Origin: Trichaptum fuscoviolaceum
Taxonomy: Eukaryota > Basidiomycota > Agaricomycetes > Hymenochaetales > Trichaptaceae
Direction: 5' to 3'
Length of the DNA: 64,000 nt
NCBI GenBank assembly: GCA_910574455.1
Contig: CAJSYZ010000001.1
Location: forward strand, 721,961-785,960
The notes under the pieces are model-generated. The model had not been told where the DNA came from. It ran no database searches and saw nothing but the letters and a program-made list of their open reading frames with translations. How positions within the stretch are numbered: position 1 is the stretch's first letter; each line of letters starts with the position of its first letter. Of the stretch, positions 9,126 through 19,728 are shown piece by piece. Made by a program: the position numbers and the translations under genes.

Positions 9126-12100
9126 TTAAAGTAAGACATTTGTGCTGTTCAAGAAGAATAAACACCTTACCTCTGGTTCTCTGACATACGATGGCTCTCC
9201 AATGTGCCATGTTAGACCGAGGCGTTTGTGAACGGACCACGCATCGTAGCATGCAATTCTGTACGAAACTTCCTTGCTGGCAGCAAACGCGGCCCTGCCA
9301 GGCTTCCCCTCCAAAACTGCATCTTCTGATAATTGATTCCAAGCCTTCGCCATCGCGCTGAAGCCTCGTACTAGCCGCTTCAGTTCTTCCTCAAGAATGT
9401 CAACCTCTTCCCTCCATCGGTCGCGAGCTGCCCATTGTCGATACCACTGTACACGATCATCTAAGATACACCATTGAGTAAGACGAAGTAAGTACGAAAG
9501 TCAATAAACTCACCTTCCTTTTCCCATTCCAGAATAGATGAATGGGTCGAAATACCCCCTGTTCCAGTCACCGTCCATATCCACCCAATCTCCTTAGCGC
9601 AAAATTCAGCAGGTTCCAGATTATCTGGTCGATATAGATCTTCTTCGACGAGCGGCCGAAAGACATTATCCGTCGATGCGAGTCCGAGCGATAGCGTGGC
9701 ACTGTACACTGTGTCATATTCGCTTTTCCAGAAGAGCTTCAACTTCCGTGCCTCGGAATACGCCTTGCCAGTGCGCGTCTTCGTTACTCGAGCGCCTCCG
9801 TGCTTCTTGGCCTTGTGATTGTGCTGCGCCATGAGCCTCAAGGCCGTGCGCAAGTTCCCAATGATGTCGAATGCCTCCCCTTGTCGTAGCTTCAGTTCTG
9901 AGGCTGCTTGATGCTCGAGCGCGTACTTGAGGCGGTCCTCGACAGTGAAGTCAGATGGAAGACATAATTTGATGTCCTCGGCAGCGTCTGCGATCTCAGA
10001 ATCGTCGAGATAGGCTTGAAGTCCAGGACAGATGTCGTATAAGTGCGCCTGCCATTTGAGAATGTCGAGACGCAAGGACGAGGCCGATTGTGGGATATCT
10101 TCATTCAAAAATGAGACTTTCCCCTTCATTATCCGTCTGTGTAACCGAAGGTAAGCTAATATTCATCTGAATATATGATATACTCACTGTCTTTGCTGTA
10201 ATTTTATGCCAGCCGCCATGAGCTGTGGCATACGACTTGCCTCTGCGTCGAAGTCATTGGATTCATCACCGACGGAGGTGATTGTCATAGCATTGAGCTG
10301 GTCCTCCAACGAAAGCGCTTTCGAAAAGTTAGAATCATTGTACATAGACACAGACACAATTGCACCTTACTCACCTGCATTCTTCGATTGGAATGGACTG
10401 TCCACCTCCCCTTTCGATATCTTCACCCAGTCTGTACCTCGCTCAACCCATTTGTCTACGACCGCGTCCGAATGTCGAGTTCGAAATGATGCGTCCGTTG
10501 CGTCAAACTTCAACCCCAGAGCCTCTGCGCGCTTGCGAGTTCGAGGAAGCTTCTTCTCTATACTCATGGCTATATAGGTAACATTAGTTTAACGAAATAT
10601 GACAGAAATCAAAGCTTACCGTATTGTAGTAACTTTGTCCTGTTCCAGTCGTTAATGACATCGTCCAGAGTGTCGCATCTGTGGCCTGGATTCATTTGCT
10701 TCGTACTCCCTGCAACTTGATTCGCTTCCGCCCAGAAATCTCTCCGCCTCTTCTCCGTCCGTCCTCCCGACCCCGCGAGTGTAATATAAGCTGTGACAAT
10801 ATTGGCACGTGTTGACATGGGTTTGCCCATGCATTTTGCCAATGACGTCCAGCAAGGATAGTAAAGGACGATCCGGAAACTGGATCGCCCACCTCTGTCG
10901 GAGGTTCACAATGTACATGCACATTATGTCGTACGCCAGGCAGCGTTCTTCGATTTTATCCGTATTCTGTAGTGCGCCACACAAGCTATAGTCACCGCAC
11001 ACAAATCTTCCTGAGAGTCAATAATAATTTCAAAGGCGAACCAACACATTACTTACTTTTCCCCCCGTACGAGATTCGTTGCGCTATCTGGACGGGCAAG
11101 GCCGTGTCGACAAAATACCATCATAACCCCGGTCACTACCTGGCCCTTGTATTTCAAAGAATTCCAGTTCTCGACGGCCGCGAATTTCCGACATTTGCCC
11201 TTCTGGATACGAAAGGACGTCAGAGTATGTAGTATTGTTGTTCACAAATGCGCACCTCCACTTTAATATTGTAATGTTTCTTCATATGCTCTTCCATGGG
11301 TTCACGTGCTCTAAAATAACCTCGACCGTTCCACAGTGAAGGATCGTTCAGGTTGTTCTTCTTCTCCAAATTAATGAGCTTGAAATTTCCGTCCATAGCG
11401 AGAAAGATAGTTCGTAGATGTCTATCAAGGGCCATTAGATTTTATCACAATAGATTATTAGTAGAACTCACTTCATCGAACGGGGACCTAGTGCATTGAG
11501 GGCGTGACGATCAGAAACGTTGCAGATCGGCCACTTCGGCGTCTCCTGCTCGTTCGTGGCCTCTGTCATGTTGACATCCGGTAAGGGACAGGCGAGGCAC
11601 ACGTCCGCGAACGAACCGGCTGGACGGAAAGTCATCAGATTGTCTATCGCCATTGTTTGTCCGCTTTCCCTCTCTGCGGCCAGAAAACGCCATAGACGCA
11701 TTAGTCGGATGAAATGCTGTGACAGATACTGTAAATGCTGGATCAATACATGTAATGATGAAATACAACTGAAACAACGTACGGATGTTTTAATCCTGCT
11801 ATCCTCCGATGTCATGCGCAACAAAGCTTTGATGTAGTCGTGTGCAGATTTGCGGGACGCATTCGTGTGCACATGAAAGTCGCGTAGACAACGGAAAGTG
11901 ACTACGGTCTCGGGCGTATCTGTCGTATACAGGAAAAGGCGCCCGCGGAGGAGTTGTTGAACCTGCGAATGAGGCCCCATGTTGTCCGAGCACTCGCAAT
12001 ATACCACAAAAGCTTTGTGCACGCCATTCGTGTCGATCGTCGTCATCTTTACGCCCGTGCTGCTCTCGCGCAAAGCAGGACACCGAAGTCCTCCGTGCCC

Positions 12101-12780
12101 CAGATATATATGTTTCCCAAGATCGCTAAGGTCGATCTTGCGAAAGCATTTGCCTGTCCAGACCTCTCCCCAATGCAACGGCTCGTAAGGATGAGCCTCC
12201 AGCAAGCAGCTGGAGCATACAGGAGGGTGAAGGGGACAATCATGGCATCGAAAAAATCGACGCCCGCCTCTAGCGCAAGGACAGGCTTGTCCTACGTCGG
12301 ATGGCGATTCGTATGACAGAATCACATCCTGTATCTCGCGTTGCATGACCAAGAACTGGTTCAAGTGGGTTTGCGCTGACTACAAAACAGTCAGTACACG
12401 TTCATGCGTTAATAGGAAAGAAGTACCTGATCTCCCCGTAGTTCCTCTGCCTCATCGTCCTCTTCGTCATTCGCTTCGTCACCTTCACTCTCTTCCTCTT
12501 CATCGGTATCGACGCGTTGCCGTTTTGCGTCTCGATGTCCTCGAAGGTACTCGTAACCGGTCGACACGGTGTGCTGGTGGTTGTCCGCATTATAGGTGAC
12601 CGTACTGTGTTCGTGACGGACCACAGAGTGCACTACGTGTCCCTGTTGAGAGACGTACGCCGGCACAGTGAGGGACGGTTGTGTCGCTCGAGTTGCAGCT
12701 GCGCGTGCTCTGGACGCTCGAGCATTCGTTTTATTGGAATCGTTCGCAGAGTCTCGAAATCGGTCGCTACGTCTCGACAT
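9126..12780 (-). CDS. KDZ transposase with CxC2 cysteine cluster, one frameshift
   Basis: Start ATG at 12778-12780 (MSRRSDRF). An acidic first exon ends at 12427 and is followed by a 47-nt intron. Exon 2 has the CxC2 cluster (CPCARGG, CHDCPLHPPVCSSCLLEAH) and TTIDTNGVHKAFVVYCEC. Further exons give the RNase-H-like core: LAMDGNFKLINLEKKNNLND, GQVVTGVMMVFCRHGLARP, CLAYDIMCMY, GKMHG, GRTDGEEAERF, WAEANQVAGSTKQM and DTLDDVINDWNRTK. The C-terminal exons (QWYRQWAARDRWREE; AKAWNQLSEDAV) match the usual KDZ tail. At about 10735-10737 the frame slips between EEAERF and WAEANQ; one extra T in a TTT run explains it. Otherwise all exons join with consensus splice sites. It would catalyse cut-and-paste movement of this element in the nucleus, if the frameshift is not a sequence error. 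Confidence 0.88.
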
Positions 12781-13035
12781 CGCTTTTTTTCTCTCTCTTT
12801 CGAACTCCTTAACGCTCAGTAACCAGGCCCTTTTCTTACGCACTCAGTCTTTTCTCAAGACCTCTCTCAACTTCGTTTCAATCTCTCCCAAATTTAAACA
12901 GTTCAAGAAAGTTAAAAGAAACAGGCCAGATATTGATTAAATGCCAAATCAAAGTAAAGTACATCCGTTTGAAGCCAAATTGAAGCTAATCTACGGCCAA
13001 TAAGAAACAAACTCATAAACGTTCTGAAGAGACAA

Positions 13036-13266
13036 AATGAAGGGAAGGGAGGAGGGGAGGGGTCGAGGGAGGGAGGGGTACCTAGTGGTACAGAACGAAG
13101 AGGGAATTCTTGCCCAATAGATTCCGCGCATAAGATGTGTTTATTTTGGGGGGGTATTTCGGGTAGGCTTTTGATGATGATGTGATCGTCTGGGATCAGC
13201 CTGAGATCAGCCTCCGAGAACAGCATCAAGAGCCTACCCGAAATACCCCCCCAAAATAAACACATC
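13036..13266. promoter_or_regulatory. Divergent intergenic region with G-rich tract and 43-bp inverted repeat
   Basis: Between the transposase start (12780) and the Spt5-like start (13532). A run of GGG/GGGG blocks at 13036-13080 fits a G-quadruplex pattern. Arms 13134-13176 and 13224-13266 pair over 43 bp with one mismatch around a 47-nt loop that itself repeats GATCAGCCT. The cruciform sits centrally in the shared promoter, so it could be a regulatory site or a small MITE; the sequence does not say which. Confidence 0.6.
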
Positions 13267-13531
13267 AAGACCCTTTCTGTCGGATCGTGTGAAATTTTCT
13301 TTCTGTCCTTCCCTTCACCTCCCCTTTGCGTTGGACGTTGTCCTAATTGCTAAGTAATTAAATAGATAATTTGTAAATAATCATAATATATTGAATCTAA
13401 TTAGACGACTCCCAGAAAGATCTGAAATTTGAGAGAGAATTAAAGGCAAAGAAGAGTGACAAAGTAATAAGAAAGTAAGAGTGCGACAATGAAAGAGATG
13501 AGACGATTGGAGCTGAATGGGAACCGAATAG

Positions 13532-16424
13532 ATGAGCGTCAGCGACTTCAGCAATATAGCGCGTATTTTCATTGACGACGCTGCTATCGAGGTCAGAGAT
13601 GAAGACGATGAAGAGGAAGACGATGAAGGGGATGGTGAGGCTTAATGCCAACTTCATGTATTCATTTCGTGTATTAATTGTTGAATATATGCGTTTAGAT
13701 TTCCTTGTGCACGACGATGAGCAGACCTCCAATGCCTCGCCTTTCGAAATCACGCAGTTCTTCCGCTCTCAAGAAGAGGATTTGCAGAAGGACGACGATC
13801 TTGAGGCCATAGCCAGGGAGTTCCAGATGCGGGCGCGCGGTGACCGCGAGGCGGAATCTTTGGCTCATGAAGCGCTCATGCGGGCTGAACCCCAAGCACT
13901 GGCAAATCTTCCCGCTTCGCAAGGCGACACCGGAGTCGTGGATTCTCGTATGGATGACGAGTATCTGGCGTTGGCGAACATGTGGATGATTCCAGCCCTC
14001 GTAAGTGACATAGTATCAGTATCATTACGGGTATAATATACTGATTAGACTATTTAACAGCGTCGAGTCGAGTCTAGCTATGCTAGACTCCTCACAAAGG
14101 CCCTTGCCCCTCCATCCTTCGCCTTCGCCGTCCCCAAGCTTTCCGGGCGCATATATGCGGTCGCCCACAATCGAAGCGACGTGGAAATTGCGTGCGCTCG
14201 GTACAAGGGCATCATGTCGCACAAGCTGGTGTCCGTACCCGAAGAGGATCGGCGTCTCGTCGCCTCACTGGCCACTCAACGCCAGCACGACATCCCGGGT
14301 TTGGCCATGGCTCCTTCGTGCGCATACGGAAGGGCCTATACAAAGGCGACGTGGCGCACGTTATCTCTGTGGCAGCCGAGGCGCGACCGGCGTTACAAGG
14401 CCCCCTTTTGCAAAGTGAGGCGGATATACTCCCCGCCCCGGGTCCGTCGCAAATAGCACCTTCGGTGACTCCCGTCGACCATACACTCCCACCATTCCCA
14501 CCGAGTACTACAGTCTCCACAAACCCGCCAGATCGAGACTCCCGTTTCGACAACGACACTCTGGACTTGTGGGTGTTACCTCGCATCGACTTCAACTTCG
14601 CTACGCATCAGAAAGAAACTGGTTCCACTTCGGAATCTCGCCCTTCGAAGAAGCGGAGAGTTGGCCGCGAGCGTCCGGAAGCGAAGCCGTTTGACGCCAA
14701 TGACATAGTCAATGGCTTGCGGCGCGAAGGATTGATCGGCAAGCGTAGGTTCGGGTTGGTGGAACTCGGCGGAGGCAAATGGACGTTCATGAAGAAAACG
14801 TACGAATCCGGTTTCCTGAGAATGCGCGTGTTCGGCGTACACGCGGTGCAAGCCATCCAACGTCCGACGCCAGAGGACGTGGTCCCTTTCATTGGGACGT
14901 CTGTCGATACCACGAGCATTTGCAATGCAGCATATACTCGTGTGGGCGATCGTGTCTCGACAAAAAAATTCGGTCATGGCATGGTCACGGGTATCAGTAT
15001 CTCGACCTTCACCATCCATTTTGACCACGATGAAGACGTGGAGAGGACGGTAGAGTTGAGGGCTGGCGACTTCGAGCGGATCTTCCGAGCTGGTCAGTGG
15101 ATCGAGGTGAGAGTGGGGCCGTATGCTGGGCGATCTGGGGCGATCGTGGTCATAGACGGCCCATTATTGAGCTTCGCCAACCCGGAGGAGCGAAGGATCG
15201 TAAGTAATTCGAGTATAGCTCATAACGCGCATACACACATATATTTTGCAGTATCACGACATCCACGAGGGATTCGTGCAGCGGTCGGCACCACCCTTTC
15301 GTTTCAAGCGGCGCCGGCCTCGAAACGCAGAGCAACTTCGGGCTCGGGCTCGAACGTCGGGTCTGGTCAACAAGGAGGAGCTCATAATCTCCTTCCACAA
15401 CAGCGTGGTGTTCGTTCTTCGTGGAGTGGCAAAGGGTCGCATTGGGCGCGTCATCGGGATTGGGGCCATGGATGCTACGGTGGTCTTTGACGGGTCACCG
15501 GATAAGCATCGAGTGAAGCTGACGGACGCGATGAACGTGTAAGTCAGGTTATATACTACGAAGTACATACTCTAACAGCCGCTAAATAGAGAGTCTATGC
15601 TTTACCTCGATGGCTCTGAGCCTGATCTGCGCACTCTTACTGAGTGCGAGTCCGCAATTGTCTACTTGATGGGCTCCCGGTCGGACGATGATACCACCAC
15701 GGAGACGGACAACGAAGAGGAAGAGATTGTCTCTGAGCAGACCGTGAAACCGGTGGCTTCGCGAAGAGTGAACAAGTTCGACAAGCCACCAGGTGAGCGC
15801 GCATATATTGAATTATAGCGAACTTCAATGACCTTACTTCAAATATTTACAGACCTGAATACGACAGGAGCTTGGATGTGGTCGGAGGCATTGCTGCCCG
15901 TCTTGCGTACCTACAAGGTCTTCGGCGTCATCTCGTTTTCAGGAAAGCAAGGGTCAAACTCCGGTCAGGCTTGTTGGACGATCTCCAGACGAGCTCCATA
16001 CATCATTCCCATTGACGACATAGGCATCTTGTGCGCGGAATTTGGCGTGCCAATGCGTTTTAATCACAAAAATGGGACGAGAAATGCGGAATTCGTAGCG
16101 AACCCGGACGACTTTGACATATATCGACCTGCAATCGGCAATATGGCGTACGTGGTGCGAGGTCCACACAGGAAGAAGGTCGTGAAGATCGCAGAAGTTG
16201 TGCGCGACAAGAAGACGCAAGCGATCACGGGCTTCAAAGTGAAACTGGCACCTCACAAAGGAAGGGCACCTTCAGTCATCGTCAACGTCGACCACGTTAC
16301 GAAGCTGGAGGAGCATCCGAAGAACGAGCAGGGGCTGGAAGCGATGGCAGTAGTCACTACTGAGGCTGGTGATGGACCACCGCCAGCTTTAGTGCCATTC
16401 GTGCGCATATACCCGGACTATTAA
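13532..16424 (+). CDS. Spt5-like NGN/KOW protein carried by the KDZ element
   Basis: Six exons: 13532-13634, 13699-14000, 14061-15199, 15252-15538, 15590-15792, 15853-16424, all with consensus splice sites in phase. Begins MSVSDFSNIARIFID with an acidic run (EDDEEEDDEGD), as in fungal Spt5. Exon 3 has an NGN-like fold: MWMIPAL/RRVESSYARLL, LSGRIYAVAHNRSDVEIAC and YKGIMSHKLVSV, followed by the KOW signature GSFVRIRKGLYKGDVAHVI. More KOW-like segments follow: AGQWIEVRVGPYAGRSGAIV, VVFVLRGVAKGRIGRVIGIG and MAYVVRGPHRKKVVKIAEVV. Host Spt5 binds RNA polymerase II and promotes elongation. A 1-nt deletion-like frameshift lies between about 14295 and 14305 (DIPG versus GSFVRIRKG frames), so this copy may be inactive or the base may be an error. 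Confidence 0.8.
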
Positions 16425-17768
16425 GGTAGACTTAGCGCTGCGATCATTCCCTCGACCGCGCATCTCTCTCGATTCTCTTGTCATTCGTTTCACATTCGTC
16501 TCTTTTATCTTCTTTCATTCATACACCCTGCTCACTTACGTCGTGGCTCTTTCGTTTTTTTTTCATTCCTTTAATTTTCATCGCAGCAATGACAATCACT
16601 GACATTTGGTTCACGCATGTAAATTATTATGTTATTTATTGGAATGGGCTGTATATAGAATATATAGTTTCAATGCAATCTTTGGACTCAACGATAAATA
16701 TGTGTGACGTCTAACGAACATTTGTGAAATTTGATGGCAAACGACTTGCTATCGTGTCGGTAGTGAGTGAACTAGATTTCGTGCAATAAATGAAGAAGAC
16801 TAACTCTCAGCATAGCAGCCATATCATGTGACTAAGGTCTGGACCGCTCTTCAGTAAATATCATGTGACTACGGCCTGGATCGCTCTTTGTTAAATATTG
16901 TAAGTCACTTAAATTTCTCAAAATGGCTGTGTTAAGTTAATTCAAGTAAACCAAAGCACAGATGAGCTCAAACAGTAAAGTCTCTCGTGCGACTCGTACG
17001 AGAAAGTGTGCCGGATGAGGGGACCTTCCTCTCATTGAAGTTACCATAAATTATATTCACTCTGAAATGTCCCAAGCCTTGATAGTGGGCTCTGCAGTGC
17101 ACCCACGGTGTTCGCAATTTTATGAGCCGAAGAATGATTGAAGGCGGGTCACGTAATTGCTGAGAGACATTCGCTGGGAGAACGAAGGATGAAAGAAGTC
17201 ATACAGTGAGGTCAACCTGAGCGGCGGTACTGGTGCCGTGCTTGGTGAACGAGAGTTCGTGAGGTGGCCCGCGCTCTGATCGTGAATCGGGGGTGAAGTG
17301 ACTCAGAAGAACGGAGTCATGACGAAGGAACGCGCGATGTTGGTTGCAAGTCTCAAGCTCTAACTCATGGTGTTGATTAGATAGAAAAGTAAGCGCATAT
17401 GTGTTTGTAATAAAGGTCCGTGATCCGCCGTTCGAGTGACAATATGATTGCTGACTTAATGGCAGAGACCGATGAGCCCGTTAGGCAAAGAATGACGGGC
17501 AGATTTCCGAACGATCTCTGGTCCCAGGGTCTTGCCCGCTCGGCAATGTAAGTTTGGATTTGTTTCTGGACTGCTTCGCAAATTCACAGAAATTCAGGAC
17601 CCTTGCACAACCCTGGACGAAAGTCAGTGAACGCGAAGACAGAAGCTCAGATAAATAAGAATGTGCTCGAATTCAGTGTTTAAGTCCTCTTGTTCCGCTC
17701 GTCCAACTTTCTTGTCGTCCTCGCTCGTCTGAATTTCTTGCCCTCCTCGCTCGTCAAGCTTGTCAGTT
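16425..17768. other. Gene-free spacer in the KDZ element with short tandem repeats
   Basis: No coding signal. A 37-bp tandem duplication occupies 16821-16857 and 16858-16894 (unit starts ATATCATGTGACTA). Just upstream of the next gene, 17690-17760 holds a CT-rich tract with three CTCGTC-type repeats (CGCTCGTC), a common layout for fungal core promoters. Confidence 0.6.
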
Positions 17769-18766
17769 ATGGACGCGAACCCACCCCTCCCTGCCCGTTG
17801 TGGGTTACAACTTAAACCCACATTACAGTTCACCGGCGTCGGCAGCACCTTCATCGCATTCACCGCATACCAGGCAATCATCGGCCACCATAGGAGGCTC
17901 GAAGCTCCGTATGCGCGCCAGACGGCAGCGTGTACGTGCAATGGACAGCACACTGTCATTGTAGATGTGGGTCGCGCCAACTTCGCGAACCTCGGTCGTC
18001 TCTTTTTCCTCGTAAGTTACTCACTTTTATCGAATGAACTGTGCTTACCAGTAACCAGTGCGCAGGTCAAGGAGGTCCCGGCGTTGCGCTGTTCGACATG
18101 CAAATGACACCCCAGCTGCGACGACATTTCGTGTTTGACCTTATTCAGATTTACGAGTCAAGTCCTGAAGAGGTCGACGGCGAGCTCAGCAACGTCGAGT
18201 TATTGACGAAACTGCACGAGCTTTACGCGACGTTGCCCGCCCGTCCCGTCCGTCTCCTTCCTGTTCCTTCAACTCCGCCGCCGCCATACCAGAGCCTTCC
18301 TCCAGACAGTGGCGACGAAAGCGCCGGTGAAGACGTGATCGTGGATGACTATGTCGAGGGCGATGCTAGTGACCCGGAGCATTCGTTTGCGGCAGGCAAC
18401 GACGACGACGACGACGATTACTTCCCTCCGCTGGATGTCCACGAGTCAGACGCCTCTTCGGAGGGTGGAATGGCCTCTGATGAGTCGAATTCCGAGTTCG
18501 AGTCCGACTCTGACTCGGAGAATGGGTCTCATACAATTCCCAAGTCCGAAATCATGGATTTGATGCTCAGCCGTCAGTCGCCTGATACTGACAATGTCGA
18601 CACCGCTTCAGTGACAGCGATAGCCGGACAGTATGAGGCCGACGACTTCGATACGCACTCAGAGGTCTTCAGTGATATCTTGATCAATGTGTCGGACTTC
18701 GAGGAAGACTCGAACATCTATAAAGGCCTCGGAAATAGTCCTCATGCTCCTATCAATATCGAATAG
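17769..18766 (+). CDS. Acidic hypothetical protein, KDZ cargo
   Basis: Two exons, 17769-18011 and 18059-18766, joined in phase (GTAAGT to CCAG). About 317 residues. The first ~150 residues look folded (FTGVGSTFIAFTAYQAIIG, HTVIVDVGRANFANLGR, GQGGPGVALFDMQMTPQLRR). The rest is a proline-rich spacer and a long Asp/Glu/Ser tail (GNDDDDDDYFPPLD). No known domain recognised. It is the second of three plus-strand genes in the element and has no frameshift. An acidic nuclear accessory protein is possible from composition only. Confidence 0.75.
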
Positions 18767-19039
18767 ATAACATCACATTCTTTAGATACCCAGTGCACTA
18801 CGTTCGTTACATTCCGTATGTTACAAGTTCCTAATGCAAGTTGCCTTTTTCGTTGAATACATACAATTGCGTCGCCACATTAAGTAAACATAGCCTAAAT
18901 TGTAAAGGCTAAACATAGTGTGCCTGAAGTTCTATGATGAGCAAAAGCTTGAGTGTTAATTGCGTAAAGCCGTAGGCTTTTACCGCTGGATGGAAGCAAT
19001 ATGAAGATTAGAATTCAGAAGCAATATGGACAGCCTTCG

Positions 19040-19520
19040 CCTGGTGTATGATTGGAAATTAGATATGAGGAATGGAGATCGGCGGAGATCATTAAGGTAA
19101 GCCAATACATTTAGTGCATGATCCGACACTGACTGTGTCTTGCCTACTCTTTCGATAGACTCGGAGCCAATATATGCACTGACGCGAGTGCTATGGAAGC
19201 AATTTCTTACCGATACCGAGAAGTTGGGGAGCTAGTGCCTTAAGGAATTGCGGTGAGTCCCGTAAAACGTTCGATAAAGCGAACCTTATCGCAATTCTAA
19301 CGCCTGACTAGTGTGCCAAGATGGAAGAACGGCGGACTGGAAGTGCGGGACACTACTCAAGTCAAGTAGGCGATGAATGTGGATAGCTATCATACGACAA
19401 GGTAAGCGATGAAACTTGCATTGTCCAGTTTATTAGCACATTTTCACTTTTTTCTTGACAGAGCCGTTGGAGACGCGAAAGCCGTAGCCTCATCTACCTA
19501 GATACGAGTGCATGCTCAAT
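19040..19520 (+). other. Exon-intron-like series without an open frame
   Basis: Three consecutive intron-like segments with good borders: GTAAGCC from about 19095 to TAG 19160, GTGAGTCC about 19252 to CTAG 19312, and GTAAGCG about 19402 to GACAG 19462. The intervening 'exons' have stops in all combinations tried. This could be a spliced non-coding RNA or a decayed gene. The rest of 18767-19728 shows nothing recognisable except a CT-rich tract (19660-19700) ahead of the next gene. Confidence 0.35.
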
Positions 19521-19728
19521 TCAGTGAAGGATGTGAATGCTTGGTATTGGTTCGTACCATTTTCTTCTATGTTTATCCCGAATTTTCCTCATGTTTCGTT
19601 CTGCGTAATGAACGATGACCTAGTCTGGGTCTCGAGAGATATATGCTCTCCCGACACTTTCCCCCTTCGCTAAGCCCCCCCCCCCTTTTTTTCCCCCAAT
19701 ACCACACTCCCTTTACTTTGAATCAGAC

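Noticed and set aside
8825..9139. Frame with repeated HRIQLEHRI-like peptides
   Set aside because: It simply translates the subterminal GAATCCGATGC array; no start context or conserved domain.
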